DNA from: Janthinobacterium sp. 17J80-10
GTDB taxonomy: Bacteria; Pseudomonadota; Gammaproteobacteria; Burkholderiales; Burkholderiaceae_D
Assembly (NCBI RefSeq): GCF_004114795.1
Contig: NZ_CP035311.1
Span: forward strand, 3,038,001-3,102,000
DNA: 64,000 nt
Direction: 5' to 3'
A model generated the notes under the pieces. That model did no database searches. It worked only from the letters and a program-made list of their open reading frames with translations, and was not told where the DNA came from. Positions 18,834 to 26,382 of this stretch are shown one piece after another (position 1 is the stretch's first letter; every line of letters begins with the position of its first letter). A program made the translations under genes and the position numbers.

Positions 18834-19604
18834 ATGATTCAAACCGCGCTCGATGCAATCAGCCTGCCAGAATCTTGCCGGGTTGATCAACGCATCCCCA
18901 AAAAACTGTTACTCGAAAACGGCGTACCAACAGCAGCTGACAAGCGATTTGTCAACGACAGCGTGGAAGAGCTTCACTGGATTGCCGCACTTAAGCCCAA
19001 TACGATCGGTGTATCAGCCTACAAAGACGAACAACGAGAATATCTAGAGATTGCATTACTGACCTTGATCTTGCGCGGGCTGGATAGCAAGGCTGCCAGA
19101 GCACAACGGCTATTGGAACTAGTGCATCGTGCAATTCCGTACCCGGTGTTGCTGCTATCCCAATCTGGCCAGCAGATCACGCTGTCGCTGGCGCACAAAC
19201 GCTGGGCGCAAAACGAAGTTGGAAAAGTGGTGTTGGATGGTGAAATCTACAGTGCGACATTACCGGATGAAAAGGTTACGAGCGATGTGGAGCGCGCATT
19301 TTGGAACGCCTTGGCGCTCAATTGTCAGCCTCAAACCACGCTAGAACCGCTATACCAAGGCTGGATCGACTGTATACAAGCCCTTAAGGCTGCCATGCTG
19401 ACCGGCGCATATAAAAGGGCCAGCAGTCCACACCAATCCGCTGCACGACGCCAGGCGCTGCAAGAATGCGAACAGCTCGAAGCTGAAGCAACCCGCATAC
19501 GTGCACAAGCGGCCAAGGAAAAACAGATAGCACGTCAGGTTGAATTGAATTTGGCGCTAAAGCGCGTCCAAGACCAGTTGGCCAACGTGCGCAAGCAGCT
19601 TTAA
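18834..19604 (+). CDS. DUF4391 domain protein
   Basis: A 256-residue protein with the DUF4391 hallmarks: an N-terminal ALDAISLPESCRVDQRIPKKLLLENG and a following ADKRFVNDSVEELHWIAALKPNTIGV. The middle is a mixed alpha/beta core, and the last 60 residues are a charged coiled coil (ALQECEQLEAEATRIRAQAAKEKQIARQVEL). Its biochemical function is not known to me. Family members sit between SNF2 helicases and type III Mod/Res genes, as here, which suggests an adaptor in that complex. A 45-nt longer frame overlaps the helicase gene, and the ATG at 18834 gives the family-like start. Confidence 0.85.
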   Translation: MIQTALDAISLPESCRVDQRIPKKLLLENGVPTAADKRFVNDSVEELHWIAALKPNTIGVSAYKDEQREYLEIALLTLILRGLDSKAARAQRLLELVHRAIPYPVLLLSQSGQQITLSLAHKRWAQNEVGKVVLDGEIYSATLPDEKVTSDVERAFWNALALNCQPQTTLEPLYQGWIDCIQALKAAMLTGAYKRASSPHQSAARRQALQECEQLEAEATRIRAQAAKEKQIARQVELNLALKRVQDQLANVRKQL

Positions 19605-19615
19605 AAAATGAAGAT

Positions 19616-21535
19616 ATGAAAGACAATGAAATGCAGAAAATTGATATTGATTCCCCAGAAGCCCAGTCAGCCAACCTTGTCGCCGGCAACATCGAACAGC
19701 TGAAATCGCTCTTCCCAGAACTCATCACCGAAGGCCCTAACGGCGTATCGGTGAATGTGGATGTCCTCAAATCGCTGGTCGGCGATCAGGCAGTTACCGA
19801 TGCCGACGAAAAATATGGTCTTAATTGGCACGGCAAGCGGCGGGCGCGACAAATGGCACTTTCCCCATCAACTGGCACTCTCCGCCCCTGCCCTGAAGAA
19901 AGCGTAGACTGGGATTCGACCAAAAACTTAATGATTGAGGGCGAAAACCTCGAGGTACTCAAACTGTTACAGAAGAGCTACTGCGGTAAAGTTAAGCTTA
20001 TTTTCATTGATCCTCCCTACAACACGGGTAGGGATTTTGTATACCCAGACAACTTCCAGGACAACATTAAAAATTACTTGGAATTGACTGGTCAGTTGGA
20101 AGGCGGGAAAAAAATCAGTAGCAATACGGATGCTAGCGGCCGCTTTCATACTGACTGGTTGAACATGATGTATCCGAGATTAAAGCTAGCCAAAAACATG
20201 CTTCACTCACGCGGAGCAATATTTATAAGTCTTGATGATACCGAGGTAGCCAATGCTAGATCTATGTGTGATGAGATCTTCGGCGCAGAAAACTTCCTTG
20301 CATCGATCGTTTGGGAAAAAGTCCACACACGCAAGAATTCAGCCAAAACCTTCTCCATCAGTCATGACTATGTACTAGCGTACGCAAAAGATATTTTGCA
20401 ATGGGACAGAACACTTTTGCCACGCGACGATACGTCAGCTTATCAAAATCCAGATAACGATCCCAAAGGACCTTGGAAGCCTGATCCCGTGACTGCACAT
20501 AATGCATATAGTGCTGATTACAAGATTACGAAGCCAAATGGGGTAGTGCTTTCGCGTCCATCAGGCCGCTTCTGGGCATTCAGCGAAGATTCGATCAATT
20601 CAAAGATCGCTGCAAATGAAATAATTTGGGGAAACGGTGATGCATATCCGATGATTAAGCGATATCTATCGGAAGTGCAGGACGGGTTGGTACCGATTAC
20701 AATTTTCTCCCGAAAATTTGCTGGTGATACGGCGGAAGCAAAAAGAGAAATCGATGAACTGTTTAAGGCGCAAGGAATATTTGACTATCCTAAGCCTTGC
20801 CTATTGATTCAACGGTTGATCCAAATATCAAGCCGCCCAGGAGACATTGTTATGGACTTTTTTTCCGGCTCCGGAACGACAGGCCATGCGGTTTTCGCTC
20901 AAAACGTAATTGATGATGGCGGGCGGCGCTTTATATTGGTGCAATTGCCTGAGCCATTAAATCCCGATAATGCCGAACAAAAAGCCGCAGCCGATTATTG
21001 TGACAAGTTAAACAGACCTCGAAAAATTACTGAGCTGACAAAAGAACGTCTCCGCCGAGCAGCTTCCAAAATTAGAGATGAAAATCCGATGTTCGCCGGA
21101 GACACCGGTTTCCGAGTTTTTAAACTTGACCATTCGAATATCCGTGCATGGAATCCCAATCCAGCGGATCTGGCAGCTTCGCTGTTTGATCATCAGGATC
21201 ACCTGCTCGAAGGCCGCAGCGAGGGCGACGTGCTCTACGAATTGCTGCTCAAGCTTGGCCTCGATCTGTGTGTGCCCATCGAACGACGCACCATTGCAGG
21301 CTGCGGAGTTCATTCCATTGGGGGGGGCGTGCTGATGGCCTGCCTTGCCGAGAAGATCACTCGCGAGCAAGTGGAATCACTTAGCCAAGGCATCCTCGAC
21401 TGGCACAAGGAGCTGGCGCCGGCTGGTGAGACCACCTGCGTGTTCCGCGATAGCTCCTTTGCTGACGATGTGGGCAAGACCAACCTCACCGCCATTCTGG
21501 CGCAGCACGGCGTCCAGAACGTTCGCAGCCTATAA
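19616..21535 (+). CDS. mod: Type III restriction-modification methyltransferase (Mod)
   Basis: A 639-residue beta-class amino-methyltransferase. The catalytic IDPPYNTG (DPPY at 132-135) comes before the AdoMet motif VMDFFSGSGTTGH (Gly418-Ser-Gly420), the beta order of type III Mod and related adenine N6-methylases. The variable target-recognition part lies between (about 200-390). The C-terminal 150 residues would contact Res. It should methylate one strand of an asymmetric site, protecting host DNA and directing the Res subunit. It follows the DUF4391 gene by 11 bp. The recognition site cannot be predicted from sequence. Confidence 0.93.
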   Translation: MKDNEMQKIDIDSPEAQSANLVAGNIEQLKSLFPELITEGPNGVSVNVDVLKSLVGDQAVTDADEKYGLNWHGKRRARQMALSPSTGTLRPCPEESVDWDSTKNLMIEGENLEVLKLLQKSYCGKVKLIFIDPPYNTGRDFVYPDNFQDNIKNYLELTGQLEGGKKISSNTDASGRFHTDWLNMMYPRLKLAKNMLHSRGAIFISLDDTEVANARSMCDEIFGAENFLASIVWEKVHTRKNSAKTFSISHDYVLAYAKDILQWDRTLLPRDDTSAYQNPDNDPKGPWKPDPVTAHNAYSADYKITKPNGVVLSRPSGRFWAFSEDSINSKIAANEIIWGNGDAYPMIKRYLSEVQDGLVPITIFSRKFAGDTAEAKREIDELFKAQGIFDYPKPCLLIQRLIQISSRPGDIVMDFFSGSGTTGHAVFAQNVIDDGGRRFILVQLPEPLNPDNAEQKAAADYCDKLNRPRKITELTKERLRRAASKIRDENPMFAGDTGFRVFKLDHSNIRAWNPNPADLAASLFDHQDHLLEGRSEGDVLYELLLKLGLDLCVPIERRTIAGCGVHSIGGGVLMACLAEKITREQVESLSQGILDWHKELAPAGETTCVFRDSSFADDVGKTNLTAILAQHGVQNVRSL

Positions 21536-21545
21536 GGATGGTCAC

Positions 21546-24500
21546 ATGAAACTTCATTTCGAGCCCAACCTTGACTATCAGATGCAGGCCATCGAGGCAG
21601 TTTGCGACTTGTTCCGTGGCCAAGAAGTGTGCCGCACCGAGTTCACGGTAACGATGAAGGCGCCGACGCCGGCTGGGGCGGACCTGTTTCCCGGTTCGCA
21701 GCCTGAGCAAATGACGCTAGGGATGGCCGAGTCTGATCTAGGAATCGGTAACCGCCTTACTCTTCTGGATGATGAGCTGCACAAAAATCTGGCAGAGATA
21801 CAGGTGCGGTGCGGCCTGCCGCCGTCCGGGACATTGGCCTCCGGCGACTTTACCGTAGAGATGGAAACCGGTACCGGCAAGACCTATGTGTACCTGCGTA
21901 CAATCTTTGAGCTGAACAAGCGCTACGGCTTTAGCAAGTTTGTGATTGTCGTGCCTTCGGTGGCGATCAAAGAAGGCGTCTACAAGACGCTGCAGATCAC
22001 CGAGGACCACTTCAAAGGACTTTATGCGGGCGTACCGTATGAATACTTTATGTATGATTCGACTAAACCAGGCCCGATACGAAATTTTGCTACAAGTTCC
22101 AACATCCAAATTATGGTGGTGACGGTCGGTGCGATTAACAAAAAGGACGTCAACAACCTTTATAAGGAATCTGAAAAAACCGGTGGCGAAAAGCCAATTG
22201 ATCTGATCAAAGCCACACGACCCGTCGTGATCGTCGATGAGCCGCAAAGTGTGGACGGCGGTCTCACAGGTGCCGGCAAAACGGCGCTTGACGCTATGAA
22301 TCCACTATGCACCTTGCGCTATTCGGCCACCCATGTGGACAAACACAATATGGTGTTCCGCTTGGATGCTGTAGATGCCTATGAACGCAAGCTGGTCAAG
22401 CAGATTGAAGTTGCATCGGCCACCGTGGAGGATGCATATAATAAACCGTTCGTTCGACTAGTTTCAGTGAGCAATAAGCGGAACAAAATTACTGCTGTTG
22501 TAGAAATTCACAAAACCAATTCTACTGGCGTAGTTCAGCCTCAAAAGATCGAAGTGTATGACGGATGTGACCTTGAGCAAGAAGCTGGACGTGCAATCTA
22601 CGCCGATTTTCGGATCGGCGAAATCAATACGGCTAAAGGTGAAGAATATATGGAGCTGCGCTACCCCGGGGGCGAAGTGTTCCTTAAACCAGGACAGGCC
22701 CATGGAGATATCGATGCACTGGCCGTACAGCGGGAAATGATCCGCCGCACGATCAAAGAGCATCTTGACAAGGAAAAGCGGCTGCGTCCGCTAAACATCA
22801 AGGTGTTGTCGCTTTTCTTCATCGATGCTGTGGACAAGTACAGGCAGTACGACGCCGACGGGAAGCCAGTCAAAGGCGATTACGCCCGCATCTTTGAAGA
22901 AGAATATCGCCGCGCCGCCAAGTTACCCGCTTATCAGAGCTTGTTTGGCGAGATCGACTTGAACAGCGCCGCCGAGGAAGTTCACAACGGCTACTTCTCG
23001 ATCGACAAGAAAGGCGGCTGGACAGACACCAGCGAGAACAACGCAGGCAACCGCGAAAATGCCGAGCGTGCGTACAACTTGATTATGAAGGAAAAGGAAA
23101 AACTACTATCCTTTGCCACCCCGCTTAAATTCATCTTTTCTCACTCCGCGTTGAAAGAAGGCTGGGATAACCCCAATGTCTTCCAAATCTGTACGTTGCG
23201 CGACATTCAAAGCGAGCGCGAGCGCCGCCAGACGATCGGCCGTGGGTTGCGGCTATGCGTTAATCAACAGGGCGAGCGAGTTCGCGGCTTCGATGTCAAC
23301 ACCCTAACGGTCATTGCGACTGAAAACTACGAAGAATTTGCCGAAAACCTGCAGAAAGAGATTGAGGCCGATACGGGTATCCGCTTTGGTATCGTGGAAC
23401 AACACCAGTTCGCCGCGATCGCCGTGACCGCTCCTGACGGCCAGACTGTGCCACTAGGCGTAGATCAATCAAAAGCGCTGTGGGAGCATTTGAAGGCCGC
23501 TGGCCACATCGATGCCAAGGGCAAGGTTCAGGACTCTTTAAAGGCAGCACTGAAGGATGGAACGCTCGCGTTGCCTGCAGAGTTCGATGCGCAACGCAGC
23601 CAGATCGCAGAGGTGCTACGTAAAGTGTCTGGCCGCCTGGAGATCAAGAATGCCGACGAGCGCAAGCAAATTGCCTTGCGCAAGGACAAAGAAGGCAAGG
23701 CAATTTATCTGAGTGATGAATTCAAGGCATTGTGGGATCGGATCAAACACCAAACGACCTACCGCGTTCAATTCGACAATGCCAAGCTGATAGCGGACTG
23801 CATTGCCGCCCTGCAGAAAGCCCCCGTGATCGCCAAAGCGCGTCTGCAGTGGCGCAAGGCTGACATCGCCATCGGCAAAGCAGGCGTAGAAGCCACTGAA
23901 AAAGCCGGTGCCGCGACTGTCGTCCTGGACGAGGCAGATATTGAGCTGCCAGACGTGCTCACGGACCTGCAGGATCGCACCCAGCTTACCCGCAGGACTA
24001 TCACAAGCATCCTGATCGGTAGCGGCCGGCTGGACGATTTCAAGCGCAACCCGCAACAATTCATCGAGTTGGCATCGGAAACGATCAACAGGTGCAAGCG
24101 ACTGGCACTGGTAGATGGAATCAAGTACCAAAAGGTTGGCGACCAGCACGTCTATGCGCAAGAGTTGTTCGAAAAAGAGGAGCTGACCGGCTATCTCAAG
24201 AACATGCTGATGGATACCGCCAAGTCTATCTATGAGCATGTTGTCTATGATTCGTCGACTGAGCGTGACTTTGCCAATGCACTTGAAAAGAACGATGCCA
24301 TCAAGCTCTACGCCAAGTTACCCAGCTGGTTCAAGGTGCCGACGCCGTTGGGAAGTTACAACCCTGATTGGGCCGTACTGGTGGAGGAAGACGGCATGCA
24401 GCGCCTGTACTTTGTCGTGGAGACCAAAAGCAGCTTGTTCACAGACGATCTACGCGACAAGGAAAGCGCCAAGATCGAATGTGGCAAGGCCCATTTCAAG

Positions 24501-24584
24501 GCGCTGGCCGAAGGTGAGAATCCAGCCAGATACTTGGTTGCCCGTTCAGTTAATGATGTGCTGGCAGAAGCTGCGAAAGAATGA
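21546..24584 (+). CDS. res: Type III restriction endonuclease (Res)
   Basis: A 1,012-residue ATP-dependent endonuclease. Helicase motifs are METGTGKTYVY (Walker A near 112-119) and VIVDEPQSV (DEPQ, motif II), followed by SATHVD-like and QTIGRGLRL motifs. The C-terminal end holds a PD-(D/E)xK nuclease: YNPDWAVLVE...RLYFVVETKSS, with Asp and the E-x-K as metal ligands. The ATG at 21546 follows AAGGA and lies 10 bp after the mod stop. A long in-frame extension into mod is rejected. With Mod it forms a complete type III system, and the helicase and DUF4391 genes are extra. Confidence 0.95.
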   Translation: MKLHFEPNLDYQMQAIEAVCDLFRGQEVCRTEFTVTMKAPTPAGADLFPGSQPEQMTLGMAESDLGIGNRLTLLDDELHKNLAEIQVRCGLPPSGTLASGDFTVEMETGTGKTYVYLRTIFELNKRYGFSKFVIVVPSVAIKEGVYKTLQITEDHFKGLYAGVPYEYFMYDSTKPGPIRNFATSSNIQIMVVTVGAINKKDVNNLYKESEKTGGEKPIDLIKATRPVVIVDEPQSVDGGLTGAGKTALDAMNPLCTLRYSATHVDKHNMVFRLDAVDAYERKLVKQIEVASATVEDAYNKPFVRLVSVSNKRNKITAVVEIHKTNSTGVVQPQKIEVYDGCDLEQEAGRAIYADFRIGEINTAKGEEYMELRYPGGEVFLKPGQAHGDIDALAVQREMIRRTIKEHLDKEKRLRPLNIKVLSLFFIDAVDKYRQYDADGKPVKGDYARIFEEEYRRAAKLPAYQSLFGEIDLNSAAEEVHNGYFSIDKKGGWTDTSENNAGNRENAERAYNLIMKEKEKLLSFATPLKFIFSHSALKEGWDNPNVFQICTLRDIQSERERRQTIGRGLRLCVNQQGERVRGFDVNTLTVIATENYEEFAENLQKEIEADTGIRFGIVEQHQFAAIAVTAPDGQTVPLGVDQSKALWEHLKAAGHIDAKGKVQDSLKAALKDGTLALPAEFDAQRSQIAEVLRKVSGRLEIKNADERKQIALRKDKEGKAIYLSDEFKALWDRIKHQTTYRVQFDNAKLIADCIAALQKAPVIAKARLQWRKADIAIGKAGVEATEKAGAATVVLDEADIELPDVLTDLQDRTQLTRRTITSILIGSGRLDDFKRNPQQFIELASETINRCKRLALVDGIKYQKVGDQHVYAQELFEKEELTGYLKNMLMDTAKSIYEHVVYDSSTERDFANALEKNDAIKLYAKLPSWFKVPTPLGSYNPDWAVLVEEDGMQRLYFVVETKSSLFTDDLRDKESAKIECGKAHFKALAEGENPARYLVARSVNDVLAEAAKE

Positions 24585-24615
24585 AACTTCAAAAGGCTGG
24601 CGTGAGGCGTTCATT

Positions 24616-24634
24616 CGGTACAGTAGCGGTACAC
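24616..24634. promoter_or_regulatory. Possible integrase arm-type sites at right end
   Basis: CGGTACA occurs twice (from 24616 and from 24627), the second inside AGCGGTACAC (24625-24634). The same ten bases occur at 5471-5480 near the left end. Arm-type sites of tyrosine integrases are short repeats at both ends like this. The remaining part of 24585-24764 is AT-rich and shows no gene. Confidence 0.3.
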
Positions 24635-24764
24635 ACGTCAGCTTTTCCAATTTGGATTAAATTGGCAAAAAATGGAGTAAACTGTAGATTCTGAAGGTCT
24701 TTTTACCCTTCGAGAATTGTGTTAAATTTGACTCAATTTGCAGTAACTTACTGTGTTCTGTCCC

Positions 24765-24812
24765 GACTGTTAATCCGCAGGTCCCTGGTTCGAGTCCAGG
24801 TCGGGGAGCCAA
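24765..24812 (+). repeat. attR: right copy of 48-bp attachment repeat
   Basis: Identical to 5368-5415. It carries the tRNA-Asn anticodon loop to CCA but no 5' half, so it is not a functional tRNA. It marks the right junction with the chromosome. Confidence 0.95.
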
Positions 24813-24820
24813 GCTTCATT

Positions 24821-24849
24821 AAGGGGCCACGTGAAAACGTGGCCCCTTT
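24821..24849 (+). terminator. Original chromosomal tRNA-Asn terminator
   Basis: A 12-bp stem (24821-24832 with 24837-24848), a GAAA loop and a short T run. It follows attR at the same distance that the island terminator follows attL, which indicates it served tRNA-Asn before integration. Confidence 0.8.
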
Positions 24850-24908
24850 CTCATTTCCGCGCAAAACAATACCACGCCCCGTTTCCCCTCCCCCTTTAAG
24901 GAGATTGC

Positions 24909-25361
24909 ATGACAGCATTAGCTCATGCCACAGTACCTATTGAAATGCCCACTTCCTGTGGCACCCTTATTGTCAATCAGCGCGGACAACTCCTGGTCTG
25001 CCACGTCACCGGCACCCGTCACTGGGACATTCCCAAAGGAATGCGAGAATCCGGCGAGTCCACGCTGGAAGCGGCAAAGCGGGAGTTAATGGAAGAAACC
25101 GGCCTCGACTTTGCCCATTCCGCATTTGAAGAAGTCGGCGGTTTCGCCTATCAAAAGCACAAAAGACTGCATCTATATAAAGTGCGTGCGCCGGCAAACC
25201 TGAACTGCCTTGGCGCCCTCGTCTGTACCAGTCATTTTTCCCATCGCGAGACAGGTGCGCCGACGCCGGAGATGGATGGCTATACCTGGGCGACTCGCGA
25301 TGACATTCCATCGCTGTGCCTGCTGCCGATGGCGCAGCAATTGCTCTCCCTTGATTGGTAG
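24909..25361 (+). CDS. Nudix hydrolase
   Basis: A 150-residue pyrophosphohydrolase. The Nudix box Gx5Ex7REUxEExGU is complete, running from Gly44 through Glu50 and REL (58-60) to the Glu62/Glu63 metal ligands and Gly65-Leu66. The substrate class (nucleotide sugar, diadenosine or oxidised nucleotide) cannot be read from the sequence. AAGGAG stands six bases before the ATG. It is the first chromosomal gene beyond the island. Confidence 0.92.
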   Translation: MTALAHATVPIEMPTSCGTLIVNQRGQLLVCHVTGTRHWDIPKGMRESGESTLEAAKRELMEETGLDFAHSAFEEVGGFAYQKHKRLHLYKVRAPANLNCLGALVCTSHFSHRETGAPTPEMDGYTWATRDDIPSLCLLPMAQQLLSLDW

Positions 25362-25418
25362 GGAGTGCGCGCCGAGCGCGAACCTAAAACTTTCAAGCCA
25401 ACTTAAAGGAACATTCTA

Positions 25419-25667
25419 ATGACGACACTTTTCGCCACTCCGGTTTTTGATGCGACGGTCATCTTCGAAGGCAACGAACTCTTCAAGGGGCAAGGTTCAG
25501 CAACGCAATGGGCGCAGAAGCTGGCAGCTGAAATCGGCAGCCCGGTGGTCGCCAGGAAGATCGGAACCGGCTGGGCGCTCTGCGGCGCAGTCGATGGCGT
25601 TGATTGCGTCTGGGGCATTTACGGTCAGCGACTCAAGCGCATCGATGACGCGAATTCGAATGATTGA
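25419..25667 (+). CDS. Small protein of unknown function
   Basis: An 82-residue protein preceded by AAAGGA and following the Nudix gene by 57 bp in the same direction. It is soluble, with a VVARKIGTGWALCGAVDGVDCVWGIYGQRLKRI beta-rich second half containing two cysteines. I do not recognise the family. It converges on the universal stress protein gene. Confidence 0.6.
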   Translation: MTTLFATPVFDATVIFEGNELFKGQGSATQWAQKLAAEIGSPVVARKIGTGWALCGAVDGVDCVWGIYGQRLKRIDDANSND

Positions 25668-25705
25668 ACCCCATCATTCATCCGCACACCTGGCTCTCGT
25701 CCGGG

Positions 25706-26143
25706 TCAGTGATATACCAAAACCGGGATGGTCGCGTGCGTCAGCACCTTTTGCGTTTCACTATCCAGGAACAATCCGGTCCAGCCTGATTTTCCGATCG
25801 GCGCCATGAAGACCAGATCGCAATGGTATTTTGCCGCAGTCTTCAGGATTTCTTCATGAGGCTTGAAGGCGTGCACAAAAACGGTTTCACATGGCACACC
25901 TTCGGCGGCAGCCGCTTCGGCGACCTTTTGCACATGTTCCAATGCCAGATCGTGCGGATTTTTACCGACGCCGTGCGTCGTGCCAAAAAATTCACTATCG
26001 GAAAGCAGCGGGGATGGGTGCGGCTCGGCGATCGAAATTCCGATGATTTTGCCGTTGATTTCCTTGGCGAATCTCACCGCTGCGCTGACAGCTTTCTCCG
26101 ACCGGGGGGATCCATCTGTTGGCACCAGAATCGTCTTGAACAT
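25706..26143 (-). CDS. Universal stress protein
   Basis: A 145-residue UspA-fold protein. It opens with MFKTILVPTDGSPRSEKAVSAAVRFA, the classic first strand and helix, and has DLVFMAPIGKSGWTGLFLDSETQKVLTHATIPVLVY in the nucleotide-binding half. The Gx2G part (GKSG) is present, but the usual Gly-Ser/Thr nine residues later is changed (SET). The start is at 26143, and longer in-frame starts are rejected. A perfect FNR box lies 100 bp upstream, which fits the induction of such proteins under oxygen limitation. Confidence 0.92.
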   Translation of the reverse strand: MFKTILVPTDGSPRSEKAVSAAVRFAKEINGKIIGISIAEPHPSPLLSDSEFFGTTHGVGKNPHDLALEHVQKVAEAAAAEGVPCETVFVHAFKPHEEILKTAAKYHCDLVFMAPIGKSGWTGLFLDSETQKVLTHATIPVLVYH

Positions 26144-26242
26144 GATTGGCCTCGATTTCGATAGGCATGGAGACTCCGTCCTTCCATTATCCGACCACCG
26201 GCTGCCAGGCGGGCGGCCGTTTGCAAAATCCCTCAGGCTCCA

Positions 26243-26256
26243 TTGATCATTATCAA
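26243..26256. promoter_or_regulatory. Perfect FNR/Anr box between usp and cstA
   Basis: TTGATCATTATCAA matches TTGAT-N4-ATCAA exactly. It lies between the divergent universal stress protein (start 26143) and CstA (start 26383) genes, 100 and 127 bp away, so it could act on either. Confidence 0.75.
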
Positions 26257-26382
26257 ACTTCGAAGACACCTTTCCTCTATCGTGAATTCAATTGCGGGGA
26301 TAGATGTAGAGCACGCTGCATTTTGCTTCACCACGATTCATGATGATTGTTGATCGCTTTCCCTGGCTCTTCCCGAGGGCGC

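Larger units (their letters stand above)
5368..24812. mobile_element. 19.4-kb integrative mobilizable element in tRNA-Asn
   Basis: The segment is framed by an identical 48-bp repeat of the tRNA-Asn 3' part and starts with a tyrosine integrase gene. It carries a relaxase (MobA/MobL type), a TraD-like protein, a replication-like protein and an XRE/ImmA pair but no type IV secretion genes, so it should be mobilizable rather than self-transmissible. Accessory load: an orphan Fic antitoxin, a toxin-antitoxin pair, a resolvase and a type III restriction locus with two extra proteins. The GC content is visibly lower and more variable than in the flanks. Confidence 0.93.

Noticed and set aside
5368-24812. 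Prophage
   Set aside because: Integrase, XRE repressor and resolvase could suggest a phage, but there are no capsid, tail, portal or lysis genes, while relaxase and TraD-like genes point to a mobilizable element.
24765-24812. A second tRNA-Asn gene
   Set aside because: The 5' half of the cloverleaf is missing. Only the anticodon loop and 3' half are present.
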